Below, in pieces: positions 33,209 through 40,447 of a stretch of 60,159 bases of DNA. Origin of the DNA: Flavobacteriales bacterium. Its GTDB lineage: Bacteria > Bacteroidota > Bacteroidia > Flavobacteriales_E > Vicingaceae. Positions within the stretch are counted from its first letter, which is position 1, and each line of letters opens with the position of its first letter. The DNA lies in NCBI GenBank assembly GCA_002401955.1, contig NVUQ01000085.1, positions 1 through 60,159 on the forward strand. Reading direction: 5' to 3'. The notes below the pieces were generated by a model. It was not told the origin of the DNA, made no database searches, and saw only the letters and a list, made by a program, of their open reading frames with translations. Both the position numbers and the translations under genes were made by a program.

Positions 33209-33216
33209 CAAATGTA
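33209..33216 (-). promoter_or_regulatory. Putative -7 element for the EamA permease
   Basis: Minus-strand TACATTTG ends seven bases before the ATG at 33201, again implying a near-leaderless transcript. Confidence 0.45.
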
Positions 33217-33450
33217 AATCAAAAATGAATATCATTTCCACTTTCTGAACGAAATCTCTTATATTAAATTAAACTCTTGATGTCAACTATTCTCCGACCA
33301 AAGTAGTTGCCCAAAACCAAAAAACTTACACCTTCTTGCTTTTTAATGAATTGTAGTTTAGATAAAGTAATTTGATTGCTTTGAATAATTATAACAATTA
33401 AAATAATATCTACATTTATTTTTCGTTAAGTATATCATTCTTAAAAAATG

Positions 33451-33458
33451 TATCTTTG
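33451..33458 (+). promoter_or_regulatory. Putative -7 element for the 33479 lipoprotein gene
   Basis: TATCTTTG lies 20 bp before the ATG. The 250 bp between the divergent EamA gene and this box hold nothing else I can support. Confidence 0.45.
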
Positions 33459-33478
33459 AAACGACAAAAGGTCTCTTT

Positions 33479-33964
33479 ATGAAAAAAATTATTAATTCCA
33501 CATCCATTCTAATACTACTTTCTATTCTTGTTTCTTGTGGAGGAAAAGATTCTTATTACAAGCAGTTTTCTAGCGACAAAACGTTTAGTTCTCGTATCTC
33601 AGATTTAAACAAAACCATAGATGAAATTAGAGGCCAAGAAAATGGTAAGCTAATAAAGGAAGATGTTGATTTACTTAAATACGTTTACGAAATAGGGGAA
33701 AACGACACTTATATTGTGGCTTATTTGTTTGATGAAAAAGGATGTTACGAAATTGGTGTTGATGCCTATTTTGGTAAGGAGACCGATGCCAATATTGTGG
33801 TAACAGGAATAAAAACAGAAATGAATAACTCTACTTACGGAGAAGCAATAGAAGATAATAATTTATGTAGGTGGAAAAATGATGCACTATCTATTTCTGT
33901 TGAATTAGATTATAAAAACACCTCTCGAGGTTTGTTTTTAGCAACAATTTTTGCCAATGAATAA
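33479..33964 (+). CDS. Small lipoprotein of unknown function
   Basis: The protein has 161 residues and a lipoprotein signal (MKKIINSTSILILLSILVSC, lipobox LVSC with Cys20). The mature part is a mixed alpha/beta domain with two more cysteines (KGCYEIGVD and NNLCRW) that may form a disulfide. There are no membrane segments beyond the anchor. I do not recognise the family. It ends two bases before the stop of the convergent DUF502 gene. Confidence 0.8.
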   Translation: MKKIINSTSILILLSILVSCGGKDSYYKQFSSDKTFSSRISDLNKTIDEIRGQENGKLIKEDVDLLKYVYEIGENDTYIVAYLFDEKGCYEIGVDAYFGKETDANIVVTGIKTEMNNSTYGEAIEDNNLCRWKNDALSISVELDYKNTSRGLFLATIFANE

Positions 33965-33966
33965 CC

Positions 33967-34518
33967 TTATTCTTTTTCCTCTTCTATTTTAGTTACTCCC
34001 CCTGAAATAATCAACTTCATAATATCTGCCGAAGAACCATTTATTGGAGTAATATTTTGTTTAGGAACAATTATTAAATTCCCTGTAACAGCATAAGAAA
34101 ATGGAATGTAAACACCTATTTTATCCGCTGAAATCCCTAAATGTGTTAAATCTTTTTGGGTAACAAAGCCTATTCGCTCTACCTCTCCCTCCATCTTTAC
34201 CAAAACAGGCTCTGTAAATCTTTTTTTTTTGCCTACAAAAGCAGATAATAAATCTTTAACAGAGGTGTAAATCATTTTTAATAAAGGCACTTTTTCTAAC
34301 ACTTTATTAAAGTTAAAAATGTTTTTTACCAATAATGTACCTCCTAAATAACCTACAAGAGTAACAACAACCAGTATAATTAAAAGTCCTAACCCTGGCA
34401 TTTTAACTGGTACAATTCCATCAACAAGAACAACGGCTTTAATCACCACATAAATAGTTGCAGCTATAGGAACTAAATACAATATTCCCTGTAAAAAATA
34501 ACTTATAAGTTTTTTCAT
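33967..34518 (-). CDS. DUF502-family membrane protein
   Basis: The 183-residue protein has two N-terminal TM helices (LQGILYLVPIAATIYVVIKAVV and LLIILVVVTLVGYLGGTLLV) and the family-typical continuation VLEKVPLLKMIYTSVKDLLSAFVGKKK and GFVTQKDL. The soluble C-terminus ends at SGGVTKIEEEKE; members often show a similar SGG motif there. The function of DUF502 (COG2928) is unknown. It lies 16 bp after the YjbR-like gene, probably in one operon with the Lrp-type regulator. Confidence 0.9.
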   Translation of the reverse strand: MKKLISYFLQGILYLVPIAATIYVVIKAVVLVDGIVPVKMPGLGLLIILVVVTLVGYLGGTLLVKNIFNFNKVLEKVPLLKMIYTSVKDLLSAFVGKKKRFTEPVLVKMEGEVERIGFVTQKDLTHLGISADKIGVYIPFSYAVTGNLIIVPKQNITPINGSSADIMKLIISGGVTKIEEEKE

Positions 34519-34534
34519 GTGTTTTCTAATCTAA

Positions 34535-34888
34535 TTAGAGTTCTTGAAGCTCTTTTTGTAATTTCTTAGTTAACGAAGATACTATCAAATCGTAAGAATC
34601 ATCAATCATCTGATAAATTAATTTATCAGGAACATCTTCGTTTGGATAAACACTATTCCATAACTGCTTATTCATATGATAACCGGGTTTAACACCATCA
34701 TATATTTCACGAAATTCAATTGCTTTTTCTGGGTCACATTTTAAATTGATAAACTCGAATTCTTCAACCCTTGTTAATGCAAACATTTTATTCATCACCT
34801 TAAAAACCAACGTTGTTGCATCAAAAGGAAAACTCTCGGTTGTGCCTTTTTTCGCAATACAATAATCGCGATACTGTTCTATATTCAT
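34535..34888 (-). CDS. MmcQ/YjbR-family protein
   Basis: The 117-residue protein belongs to the YjbR (CyaY-like fold) group: MNIEQYRDYCIAKKGTTESFPFD at the N-terminus, LVFKVMNKMFALT, NLKCDPEKAIEFREIYDGVKPGYHMNKQLWNSV and DDSYDLIVSSL. These are single-domain double-wing proteins with suspected DNA binding but no settled role. It sits between an Lrp-type regulator and a DUF502 gene on the same strand. Confidence 0.92.
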   Translation of the reverse strand: MNIEQYRDYCIAKKGTTESFPFDATTLVFKVMNKMFALTRVEEFEFINLKCDPEKAIEFREIYDGVKPGYHMNKQLWNSVYPNEDVPDKLIYQMIDDSYDLIVSSLTKKLQKELQEL

Positions 34889-34944
34889 AAATGCTTCCTG
34901 AACATGTTTTGCTAAACAAGCAAAATCCCCAAAAGGTATATTTC

Positions 34945-35418
34945 CTAATTTCTTTTGTATTTGTACGGCAATACCTTTGAATACTTATCTTTGGAAATAA
35001 CAATCATAGAGTGCATGTTTCTAATTTCTTCTATCGGTGTTAATTTTTCTTTTACCAAGGTGTCAAAGGCTCCAATATCTTTTACCATGATTTTTAATAA
35101 ATAATCTGCCTGACCAGTAACATTGTAACACTCCATTACCTCGTCAATCAAATTAATTTGTTGTATAAAGTTAATAATTGCATTGTCTCTTTGTCTGATT
35201 AATGAAATTTGCATAAATGCAGATATTCCTATGTCTAATTTCGACTCATCAACTAGTGCGTGATAGCTTTCTATAAAACCATTGTGTTCTAGCTTTTTTA
35301 CTCGTTCTAATGTTGGTGCTGGCGACAATCCAATGTCTTTAGAAAGTTGTAAGTTCGTAATCTTTCCGTTTTCTTGAAGCCTTTTTAAAATGCTTAAATC
35401 TAATTCGTCTAATTTCAT
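34945..35418 (-). CDS. Lrp/AsnC-family transcriptional regulator
   Basis: The 157-residue protein has an N-terminal winged helix (LDELDLSILKRLQENGKITNLQLSKDIGLSPAPTLERVKKLE) and a C-terminal RAM/AsnC ligand domain (about 70-150: AFMQISLIRQRDNAIINF, ECYNVTGQADYLLKIMVKD). Such regulators form octamers and respond to amino acids. Targets here are unknown; it may control itself and the two genes downstream. A TATTTTTG box lies 38 bp upstream of the start. Confidence 0.95.
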   Translation of the reverse strand: MKLDELDLSILKRLQENGKITNLQLSKDIGLSPAPTLERVKKLEHNGFIESYHALVDESKLDIGISAFMQISLIRQRDNAIINFIQQINLIDEVMECYNVTGQADYLLKIMVKDIGAFDTLVKEKLTPIEEIRNMHSMIVISKDKYSKVLPYKYKRN

Positions 35419-35455
35419 GTGTTTTACCTTTGAATAAAATATTCTTTCAATAAAA

Positions 35456-35463
35456 CAAAAATA
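35456..35463 (-). promoter_or_regulatory. Putative -7 element for the Lrp-type regulator
   Basis: Minus-strand TATTTTTG fits TAnnTTTG and lies 37 bp before the ATG at 35418. The region is very AT-rich, so chance occurrence is possible. Confidence 0.35.
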
Positions 35464-35502
35464 ACAAAATTAAAGTTGGCGATTCTCTTTTTAATCAAAA
35501 AT

Positions 35503-36252
35503 CTAAACTTCTATCTTAAACAAAACCGGCTTACTAGGTGAGGCATCATTTTCAAAGCTTGCTATTTGAATATTAATGAAGTAAGTGCCATCATTCACAT
35601 TGTCAGGAACAAAAATAAGCTCCGTAATTGTTCGTTGTTTTTGAGTGTTATTAGGATATTCCCAAAACGTGTGGTGAGAAATGAGCGCCCCACCATCCTC
35701 TTCTTTATCTACCGAAGGTGTATCTATTAATAAATGCTCTACACCGCTATCTATTAAAAACTGAACCGCTTTACAATCTATAAATGTAGGATTGGTATTG
35801 GAATATTGCATAGACAATTTATCTTCGCTATTGGGTAAAGTTCTAATTACAATTGCTGTTGCACCGTTGCTTTTCCAAACATTTTTTATTTGACCTAAGG
35901 TAATAATATTGTCTCCACCTATTTGTTCTGGAGTTATACTCACCACATTAGCCAAAAAGAAAAACTCGGTTAAACATTCATTAATGGTTTCTTGTTCTTT
36001 GCTAATGTGCCCAACACATTCTGTATGGGTTCCATTGCCATGAGGATTAAAAAAGATATTTCTAAAGTTTACCGCTCCTCCTAAATTAACATCTCCTATA
36101 AAACCATTTTCCATTACAGGAGTAAATCTTGGAGCATCAACATACCATGCAGTAGGATTATCTTTATCTGCTTTAAGCGGAATGGAGATATCTAAAGGCT
36201 TAGATAAATCTATTTGATAGGTCTTGTTATTGTATTTTATCGTTGTTTTCAT
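35503..36252 (-). CDS. Cyclase-family metal hydrolase (kynurenine formamidase-like)
   Basis: The 249-residue protein contains HGNGTHTECVGHIS (about residues 75-88), the metal-binding HxGTHxDxxxH signature of the cyclase/KynB family, with Glu in place of the usual Asp. Further family stretches are AIVIRTLPN, DSGVEHLLIDTPSVDKEEDGG and LTELIFVPDNV-like C-terminal text. Members hydrolyse formamides or similar bonds using a divalent metal pair. The true substrate is not evident. The start overlaps the hemW stop by one base (TAATG), so it is translationally coupled to hemW. Confidence 0.9.
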   Translation of the reverse strand: MKTTIKYNNKTYQIDLSKPLDISIPLKADKDNPTAWYVDAPRFTPVMENGFIGDVNLGGAVNFRNIFFNPHGNGTHTECVGHISKEQETINECLTEFFFLANVVSITPEQIGGDNIITLGQIKNVWKSNGATAIVIRTLPNSEDKLSMQYSNTNPTFIDCKAVQFLIDSGVEHLLIDTPSVDKEEDGGALISHHTFWEYPNNTQKQRTITELIFVPDNVNDGTYFINIQIASFENDASPSKPVLFKIEV

Positions 36253-37409
36253 TAAACATAAAACAAATCTGAAGTAATTTTATCTGCAATAAAAATTCCT
36301 TCCTGCGTTAGTGTTATTTTATTTTTTTCGGTTTGAAGATAAGAAGAATTTAAATACGGTTGTAGTTCTCGACTAAAGTGATCGTTTATTTTAGTATTAA
36401 AATTAGTTTTAATGTAGTCTAATTGCACACCCCAAATGGTTCTTAAACGAGTAAGTACATACTCATTAAAAGCAGTTTTTTCATCTATTGTTTCTTCTTC
36501 AAAATAAACTTCTTTATTGGTAAGTGCGTTTATGTATTTAAGATTGTTAGATACATTCCAAATTCGTTTAAACCCAGCACTTAACCCCCTCCTAGGAGGG
36601 TCGATTTCTAAATAAGAATGAGCTGAAGGGCCAATTCCTAAATACTCCTCGCCTTTCCAATAGTTACTATTGTGTTGAGAATAAAACTCCTCTCTCCCAA
36701 AATTAGAAACCTCATATTGAGTTAATCCAAACTCCTTGGTTTTTTCCATTAAGGTTTTAAATTGAGCAATCATTTTATCGTCATCTAAAACCGGAAATTG
36801 TCCTGTTTTTATTTGATGTTCTAACTTTGTTTTTGGCTCAACAGTTAATCCATAAGCAGATAGATGAGGAACATCAAAATCATTTACTTTCTGTAAATTA
36901 TCTAGCCAAACTTTCTCTGTTAAAACGGGAGACCCATAAATTAAATCGATGGTAATGTTTTCAAAACCAATATCCTGACTTCTTTTTATACTTCCTTCTG
37001 CTTCGCTAGAGTTATGTGCTCGATTAAAGAACTTTAACTCTTCATTATCAAACGATTGTACTCCAATACTTAAACGATTAACCCCAGAGGCTTTCAAATC
37101 CTTCAGCTTCTTTTGCGATAAATCATCTGGGTTACATTCCAGCGTTAGCTCAATATTAGAAGCAACATTATAGTGTTTATAAACAGAGTCTATTATCAAT
37201 TTTAACTCATCAACATCTAACAAGCTTGGTGTTCCTCCACCAAAATAAATGGTGTTAATTCTCCCTGCTAAGTCATTCTTTCTTAGCTCAATTTCTTTAA
37301 CAAGTGTTTTTACTAAGTCTGTTTTGTACTTTAGAGAAGTTGAAAAATGAAAATCGCAATAGTTACAACTTTGCTTACAAAACGGGATGTGAATGTAGAT
37401 GCCTGACAT
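36252..37409 (-). CDS. hemW: Radical SAM heme chaperone HemW
   Basis: This 385-residue radical SAM protein is the bacterial HemW, which carries and inserts heme and was long annotated as oxygen-independent coproporphyrinogen oxidase. The cluster motif CKQSCNYCDFH lies at residues 12-22 (C-x3-C-x2-C). YFGGGTPSLL, LTLECNPDDL, RLSIGVQSFDN, IDLIYGSPVLT and YEVSNF follow as expected. Between GPSAHSY and RIWNVSNN the protein has about a dozen extra residues (LEIDPPRRGLSAGFK), encoded by a palindromic repeat at 36570-36600. Relatives usually pass here with only a few residues. The insertion keeps the frame. Confidence 0.95.
   Translation of the reverse strand: MSGIYIHIPFCKQSCNYCDFHFSTSLKYKTDLVKTLVKEIELRKNDLAGRINTIYFGGGTPSLLDVDELKLIIDSVYKHYNVASNIELTLECNPDDLSQKKLKDLKASGVNRLSIGVQSFDNEELKFFNRAHNSSEAEGSIKRSQDIGFENITIDLIYGSPVLTEKVWLDNLQKVNDFDVPHLSAYGLTVEPKTKLEHQIKTGQFPVLDDDKMIAQFKTLMEKTKEFGLTQYEVSNFGREEFYSQHNSNYWKGEEYLGIGPSAHSYLEIDPPRRGLSAGFKRIWNVSNNLKYINALTNKEVYFEEETIDEKTAFNEYVLTRLRTIWGVQLDYIKTNFNTKINDHFSRELQPYLNSSYLQTEKNKITLTQEGIFIADKITSDLFYV
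36570..36600. repeat. Palindromic repeat inside hemW
   Basis: AAACCCAGC (36570-36578) precedes a perfect 14-bp palindrome CCCTCCTAGGAGGG (36587-36600). The same pair of modules, AAACCCAGC then CCCCTCCTTGGAGGGG, occurs in the same order at 45979-46007 between dprA and kdsB. In hemW it is translated. Confidence 0.65.
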
Positions 37410-37490
37410 TAATAGATGTTCAAATAATTTAAGGAGTGAATAGACATTTCTATTTCGTGTATTCTCTCATCAATACATTCAACCATTATA

Positions 37491-39017
37491 TCATTTATTT
37501 AAAACAATTCTAAAAGTGGTTCCTGTTGCGTCAGATTGTTTTACAAATATTTTTCCTTCGTGGTAGTTTTCAATAATTCGTTTTACCAAAGAAAGACCTA
37601 AGCCCCAACCTCTTTGTTTAGTTGTAAATCCTGGCTCAAAAATAGTTTTTTGGTGTGCTCTAGGAACTCCTGTTCCAGTATCTGTAATATCAATATAAAC
37701 AAACTGACTTTGGTCTGTAATATAAATATCAATATTTCCCTCACCTTTCATTGAATCTACGGCATTTTTAATCAGGTTTTCTAGCACCCAACTAAACAAC
37801 GAGGGGTTTAGTTTGGCGTGTATTTCTGCATTGTTTTGAGTATTAAACGAAACTTTTACATTCTTTGATATTCTTACTTTAAGATAGGCTAAAGAGTCGT
37901 TAATTACTGTATTCAAATTCTCTGGTTCTAATTTCGGAACCGAACCAATTTTAGAAAATCTTTCTGTAATGGTTTCCAATCTAGAAATATCTTTAGACAA
38001 CTCATTAATCGTGTTTTCTTCTACAACACCTTTTAATTTCAAATACTCTACCCATGCCATTAATGATGATAACGGAGTACCTAGTTGATGGGCTGTTTCT
38101 TTTGCCATTCCCACCCAAACTTGGTTTTGTTCAACTTTTCGAGAAGTACTAAATAAATAGTAAGAAATCAATGAAAACAACGCTATTATTATAATTTGGA
38201 AATAAGGATAAATCTTTAATTGCTTCAACAATTCCGAATCAGAATAAAAAATATAGTTAACCACATCATTATTTATCGTTATTGCAATTGGCTCATTTTC
38301 CTTTCTCATATTCGCAATGGTTGCTTCTAAAAAATCTTGTCCAATACCTGTTTGCCCCCCTTCTAATTTTCCGTATTCAATAACCTTTAACTGTGTGCTG
38401 TCTGTATAAATTACCGGAACAGACGCAGAATTAATTACTATTTCAGAAATAAAAGACTGGATTAAATCGTCTAAAACGGCTTTTAGCTCAGAGAAAATTT
38501 TAGAGTCTTTATAGTATAATTTGTGTGTCCATGTAAGATTTCTAGTAACATGAATAACAAGCTCTATAGGTTCGCCTTTGTTTTTCATTAACTCCAACTG
38601 GCTCATTAAAAAAGTAGTGGTGTCAATTCCTTCTTCCAAATCAAAATTTCTAAAGTTCATAATTTGATCATTCTCATCCAACACCAAAACAGGAATGGTT
38701 TCATTTTCGCCAATTATTTGAAGATAAAATGTGGTAGCATCTTGATTTTCTGAAGTAATAATACGTTTGGTGGCCTCTGCCCAAATCTCTATTTTATTCC
38801 GCTCTTCTTTAGATATCTTTTGAAACAACTCTCTTGTATAATTAACTAAAGAGGCCTTGTTTTGTATGGCTTCTGCCCAAAGCTGTACTTTGTCTCTTTC
38901 CTCCTTAGCAATCTTTTGAACCAAAATATTGGTATACCACAACGAAGCAATAATAATGAGTATTGCCGTTACTGCTAACAGCAGTTTCCATCGTTGTTTC
39001 TGAGAGTAAATATTCAC
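37491..39017 (-). CDS. Membrane sensor histidine kinase
   Basis: The 508-residue protein has TM1 (residues 11-30, KLLLAVTAILIIIASLWYTN), an extracytoplasmic sensor (31-270), TM2 (272-292) and a cytosolic kinase: His310 in KETAHQLGTPLSS, the N-box LENLIKNAVDSM, DTGTGVP and GWGLGLSLVKRI. The sensor is built from repeats: LVQKIAKEERDKVQLWAEAI (32-51) recurs as LFQKISKEERNKIEIWAEAT (64-83), and a PAS-like half at about 105-179 resembles 198-268. No response regulator is adjacent, so the partner is encoded elsewhere. A TACTTTCG box lies 41 bp upstream. Confidence 0.93.
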   Translation of the reverse strand: MNIYSQKQRWKLLLAVTAILIIIASLWYTNILVQKIAKEERDKVQLWAEAIQNKASLVNYTRELFQKISKEERNKIEIWAEATKRIITSENQDATTFYLQIIGENETIPVLVLDENDQIMNFRNFDLEEGIDTTTFLMSQLELMKNKGEPIELVIHVTRNLTWTHKLYYKDSKIFSELKAVLDDLIQSFISEIVINSASVPVIYTDSTQLKVIEYGKLEGGQTGIGQDFLEATIANMRKENEPIAITINNDVVNYIFYSDSELLKQLKIYPYFQIIIIALFSLISYYLFSTSRKVEQNQVWVGMAKETAHQLGTPLSSLMAWVEYLKLKGVVEENTINELSKDISRLETITERFSKIGSVPKLEPENLNTVINDSLAYLKVRISKNVKVSFNTQNNAEIHAKLNPSLFSWVLENLIKNAVDSMKGEGNIDIYITDQSQFVYIDITDTGTGVPRAHQKTIFEPGFTTKQRGWGLGLSLVKRIIENYHEGKIFVKQSDATGTTFRIVLNK

Positions 39018-39057
39018 TTAATTGTTCTTCGTTTAATCAGTGCTATTAAAAGACGCT

Positions 39058-39065
39058 CGAAAGTA
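39058..39065 (-). promoter_or_regulatory. Possible variant -7 element for the histidine kinase
   Basis: Minus-strand TACTTTCG is one base off TAnnTTTG. The identical octamer precedes the HU/SPOR gene at 46777-46784, which supports it as a real variant of the promoter box. Confidence 0.25.
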
Positions 39066-39104
39066 GGAAATAGTTGTAAATAAAAGAGATAAAACTCTCA
39101 TTAT

Positions 39105-40331
39105 TTATCGCTGAAAAATCTTAAAGCTTTCTTGTTTTGTTGATGAAACCACTTTTACAAAATAAAGCCCTTGTTTAAGATTTTTAATCTTTAAATCAAA
39201 TTGTTTGCTGTTTTTATACAGGTTTGTTTGTATTGTTTTTCCTAACACATCATAAACAAAAACAGTAAGTTCTTGTTCTGTTTTCTCTGATTTAAAATGA
39301 AATACTCCCTTTGAATAAAACCCTTTCCAGTTTAATTCAGCAACATTTTCTTCAACACCAACATTTACAGGGATACTTGCTTTTAAAATCACAGGTAAAT
39401 GATCTGACATATAATACAACGCATCGGCTACATTTGCAGGGACAGCGGTATTTGTTGGTGTTCCATTTATTGATTTATTAAAATGATTGCCATCATTTCC
39501 CAGAGCTTCATAAGAGTTTGGAACATAAGTCATTCCGTTTACTCCTGTTTGCAAATCTGGCGTAAAAAATATAAAATCAAACCTATCATCCATCCCGCCA
39601 AAAGAACCTCCGTCACTTAAACTTGAAGATCGTGTGCTTTGTGTATGAATACTTGCAAAAGCACTATTGTTATTCCAGTTTCCTGGAGAGGCAATAGGAT
39701 CTAATAAAGCCACATTTCCTCCATTTAAAATTGTATTATGAGCAGCTTCTATACTTGTATAAAAATTAAAATCTCCACCTAAAATTACATTCTCAATATT
39801 AGTTCTTGAATCCATATAATTTTTAAGTAAAATAGCCTCTTGGTTCCTTTTTTGCTCATTTGTAGCTCCAGTACTCGCCTTTAAATGCGCCATGTAACAA
39901 TAAACAAAAACCGTGTCTGAAGCTGTTGTTAAGTTTGGAACATTATAATACAAAACATACTCACTAATATTTCTGAGTGCTGTTGGTATTTCATGCTGAC
40001 TATATAGCACCAGTTTATCTGCATTATAATACAACATATTATCAGTGTCGGGACCATCAAAATAGACTGCTTTTTGATACGAAATAATTCCATCAACATT
40101 GAGTGTATTATTTAAAATAGTGTTAACCCCAGATGAAGAAGTTAATTCCGTTATCATAAAAATGTCTGGTTGAACATATTGAATAATAGGCTTTAAAGTG
40201 TCCGCTTTTGTTGCATTAGAAGAGGGGTAGTTCAAAATATTATACGATAAAACCGTTAACGTATCTTGCCCTTTTGTAATTGTTCCTAAAAAAACAAACA
40301 GAACTAATATTCCTTTTTGTAATCGTTTCAT
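39105..40331 (-). CDS. T9SS-sorted endonuclease/exonuclease/phosphatase-family protein
   Basis: The 408-residue protein has a signal peptide (MKRLQKGILVLFVFLGTITKG), an EEP-type catalytic domain (about 22-320) and a type A sorting domain (about 325-408: FVYDVLGKTIQTNLY, QGLYFVKVVSS, ESFKIFQR). EEP landmarks are VLSYNILNYPSSN, DIFMITELTSS (metal Glu), NVILGGDFNFYTS (Asp/Asn catalytic pair), DRFDFIFFTPDL and MSDHLPVILKA (catalytic Asp-His). It is likely a secreted DNase, phosphodiesterase or phosphatase for nutrient scavenging; the substrate is uncertain. Its mRNA would begin with the hairpin at 40343-40362. Confidence 0.93.
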   Translation of the reverse strand: MKRLQKGILVLFVFLGTITKGQDTLTVLSYNILNYPSSNATKADTLKPIIQYVQPDIFMITELTSSSGVNTILNNTLNVDGIISYQKAVYFDGPDTDNMLYYNADKLVLYSQHEIPTALRNISEYVLYYNVPNLTTASDTVFVYCYMAHLKASTGATNEQKRNQEAILLKNYMDSRTNIENVILGGDFNFYTSIEAAHNTILNGGNVALLDPIASPGNWNNNSAFASIHTQSTRSSSLSDGGSFGGMDDRFDFIFFTPDLQTGVNGMTYVPNSYEALGNDGNHFNKSINGTPTNTAVPANVADALYYMSDHLPVILKASIPVNVGVEENVAELNWKGFYSKGVFHFKSEKTEQELTVFVYDVLGKTIQTNLYKNSKQFDLKIKNLKQGLYFVKVVSSTKQESFKIFQR

Positions 40332-40342
40332 AATAATTATTT

Positions 40343-40362
40343 ATGGCCTTTGTCCAGGCCAT
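40343..40362 (-). promoter_or_regulatory. 5' untranslated stem-loop of the secreted EEP protein gene
   Basis: ATGGCCT, TTGTCC loop, AGGCCAT is a perfect 7-bp stem. It lies 11 bp upstream of the start codon and only a few bases after the likely transcription start, so it would cap the mRNA 5' end and may stabilise it or affect initiation. Confidence 0.45.
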
Positions 40363-40371
40363 TTAATGTAA

Positions 40372-40379
40372 CAAATATA
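40372..40379 (-). promoter_or_regulatory. Putative -7 element for the secreted EEP protein gene
   Basis: Minus-strand TATATTTG, 41 bp before the ATG at 40331, just upstream of the stem-loop at 40343-40362. Confidence 0.45.
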
Positions 40380-40447
40380 CAGGAAAATTGATTCGTCTTT
40401 TTTATTGTCAGAAAATCACTTACTTTTAAAACTCTAAAACATAAAAT

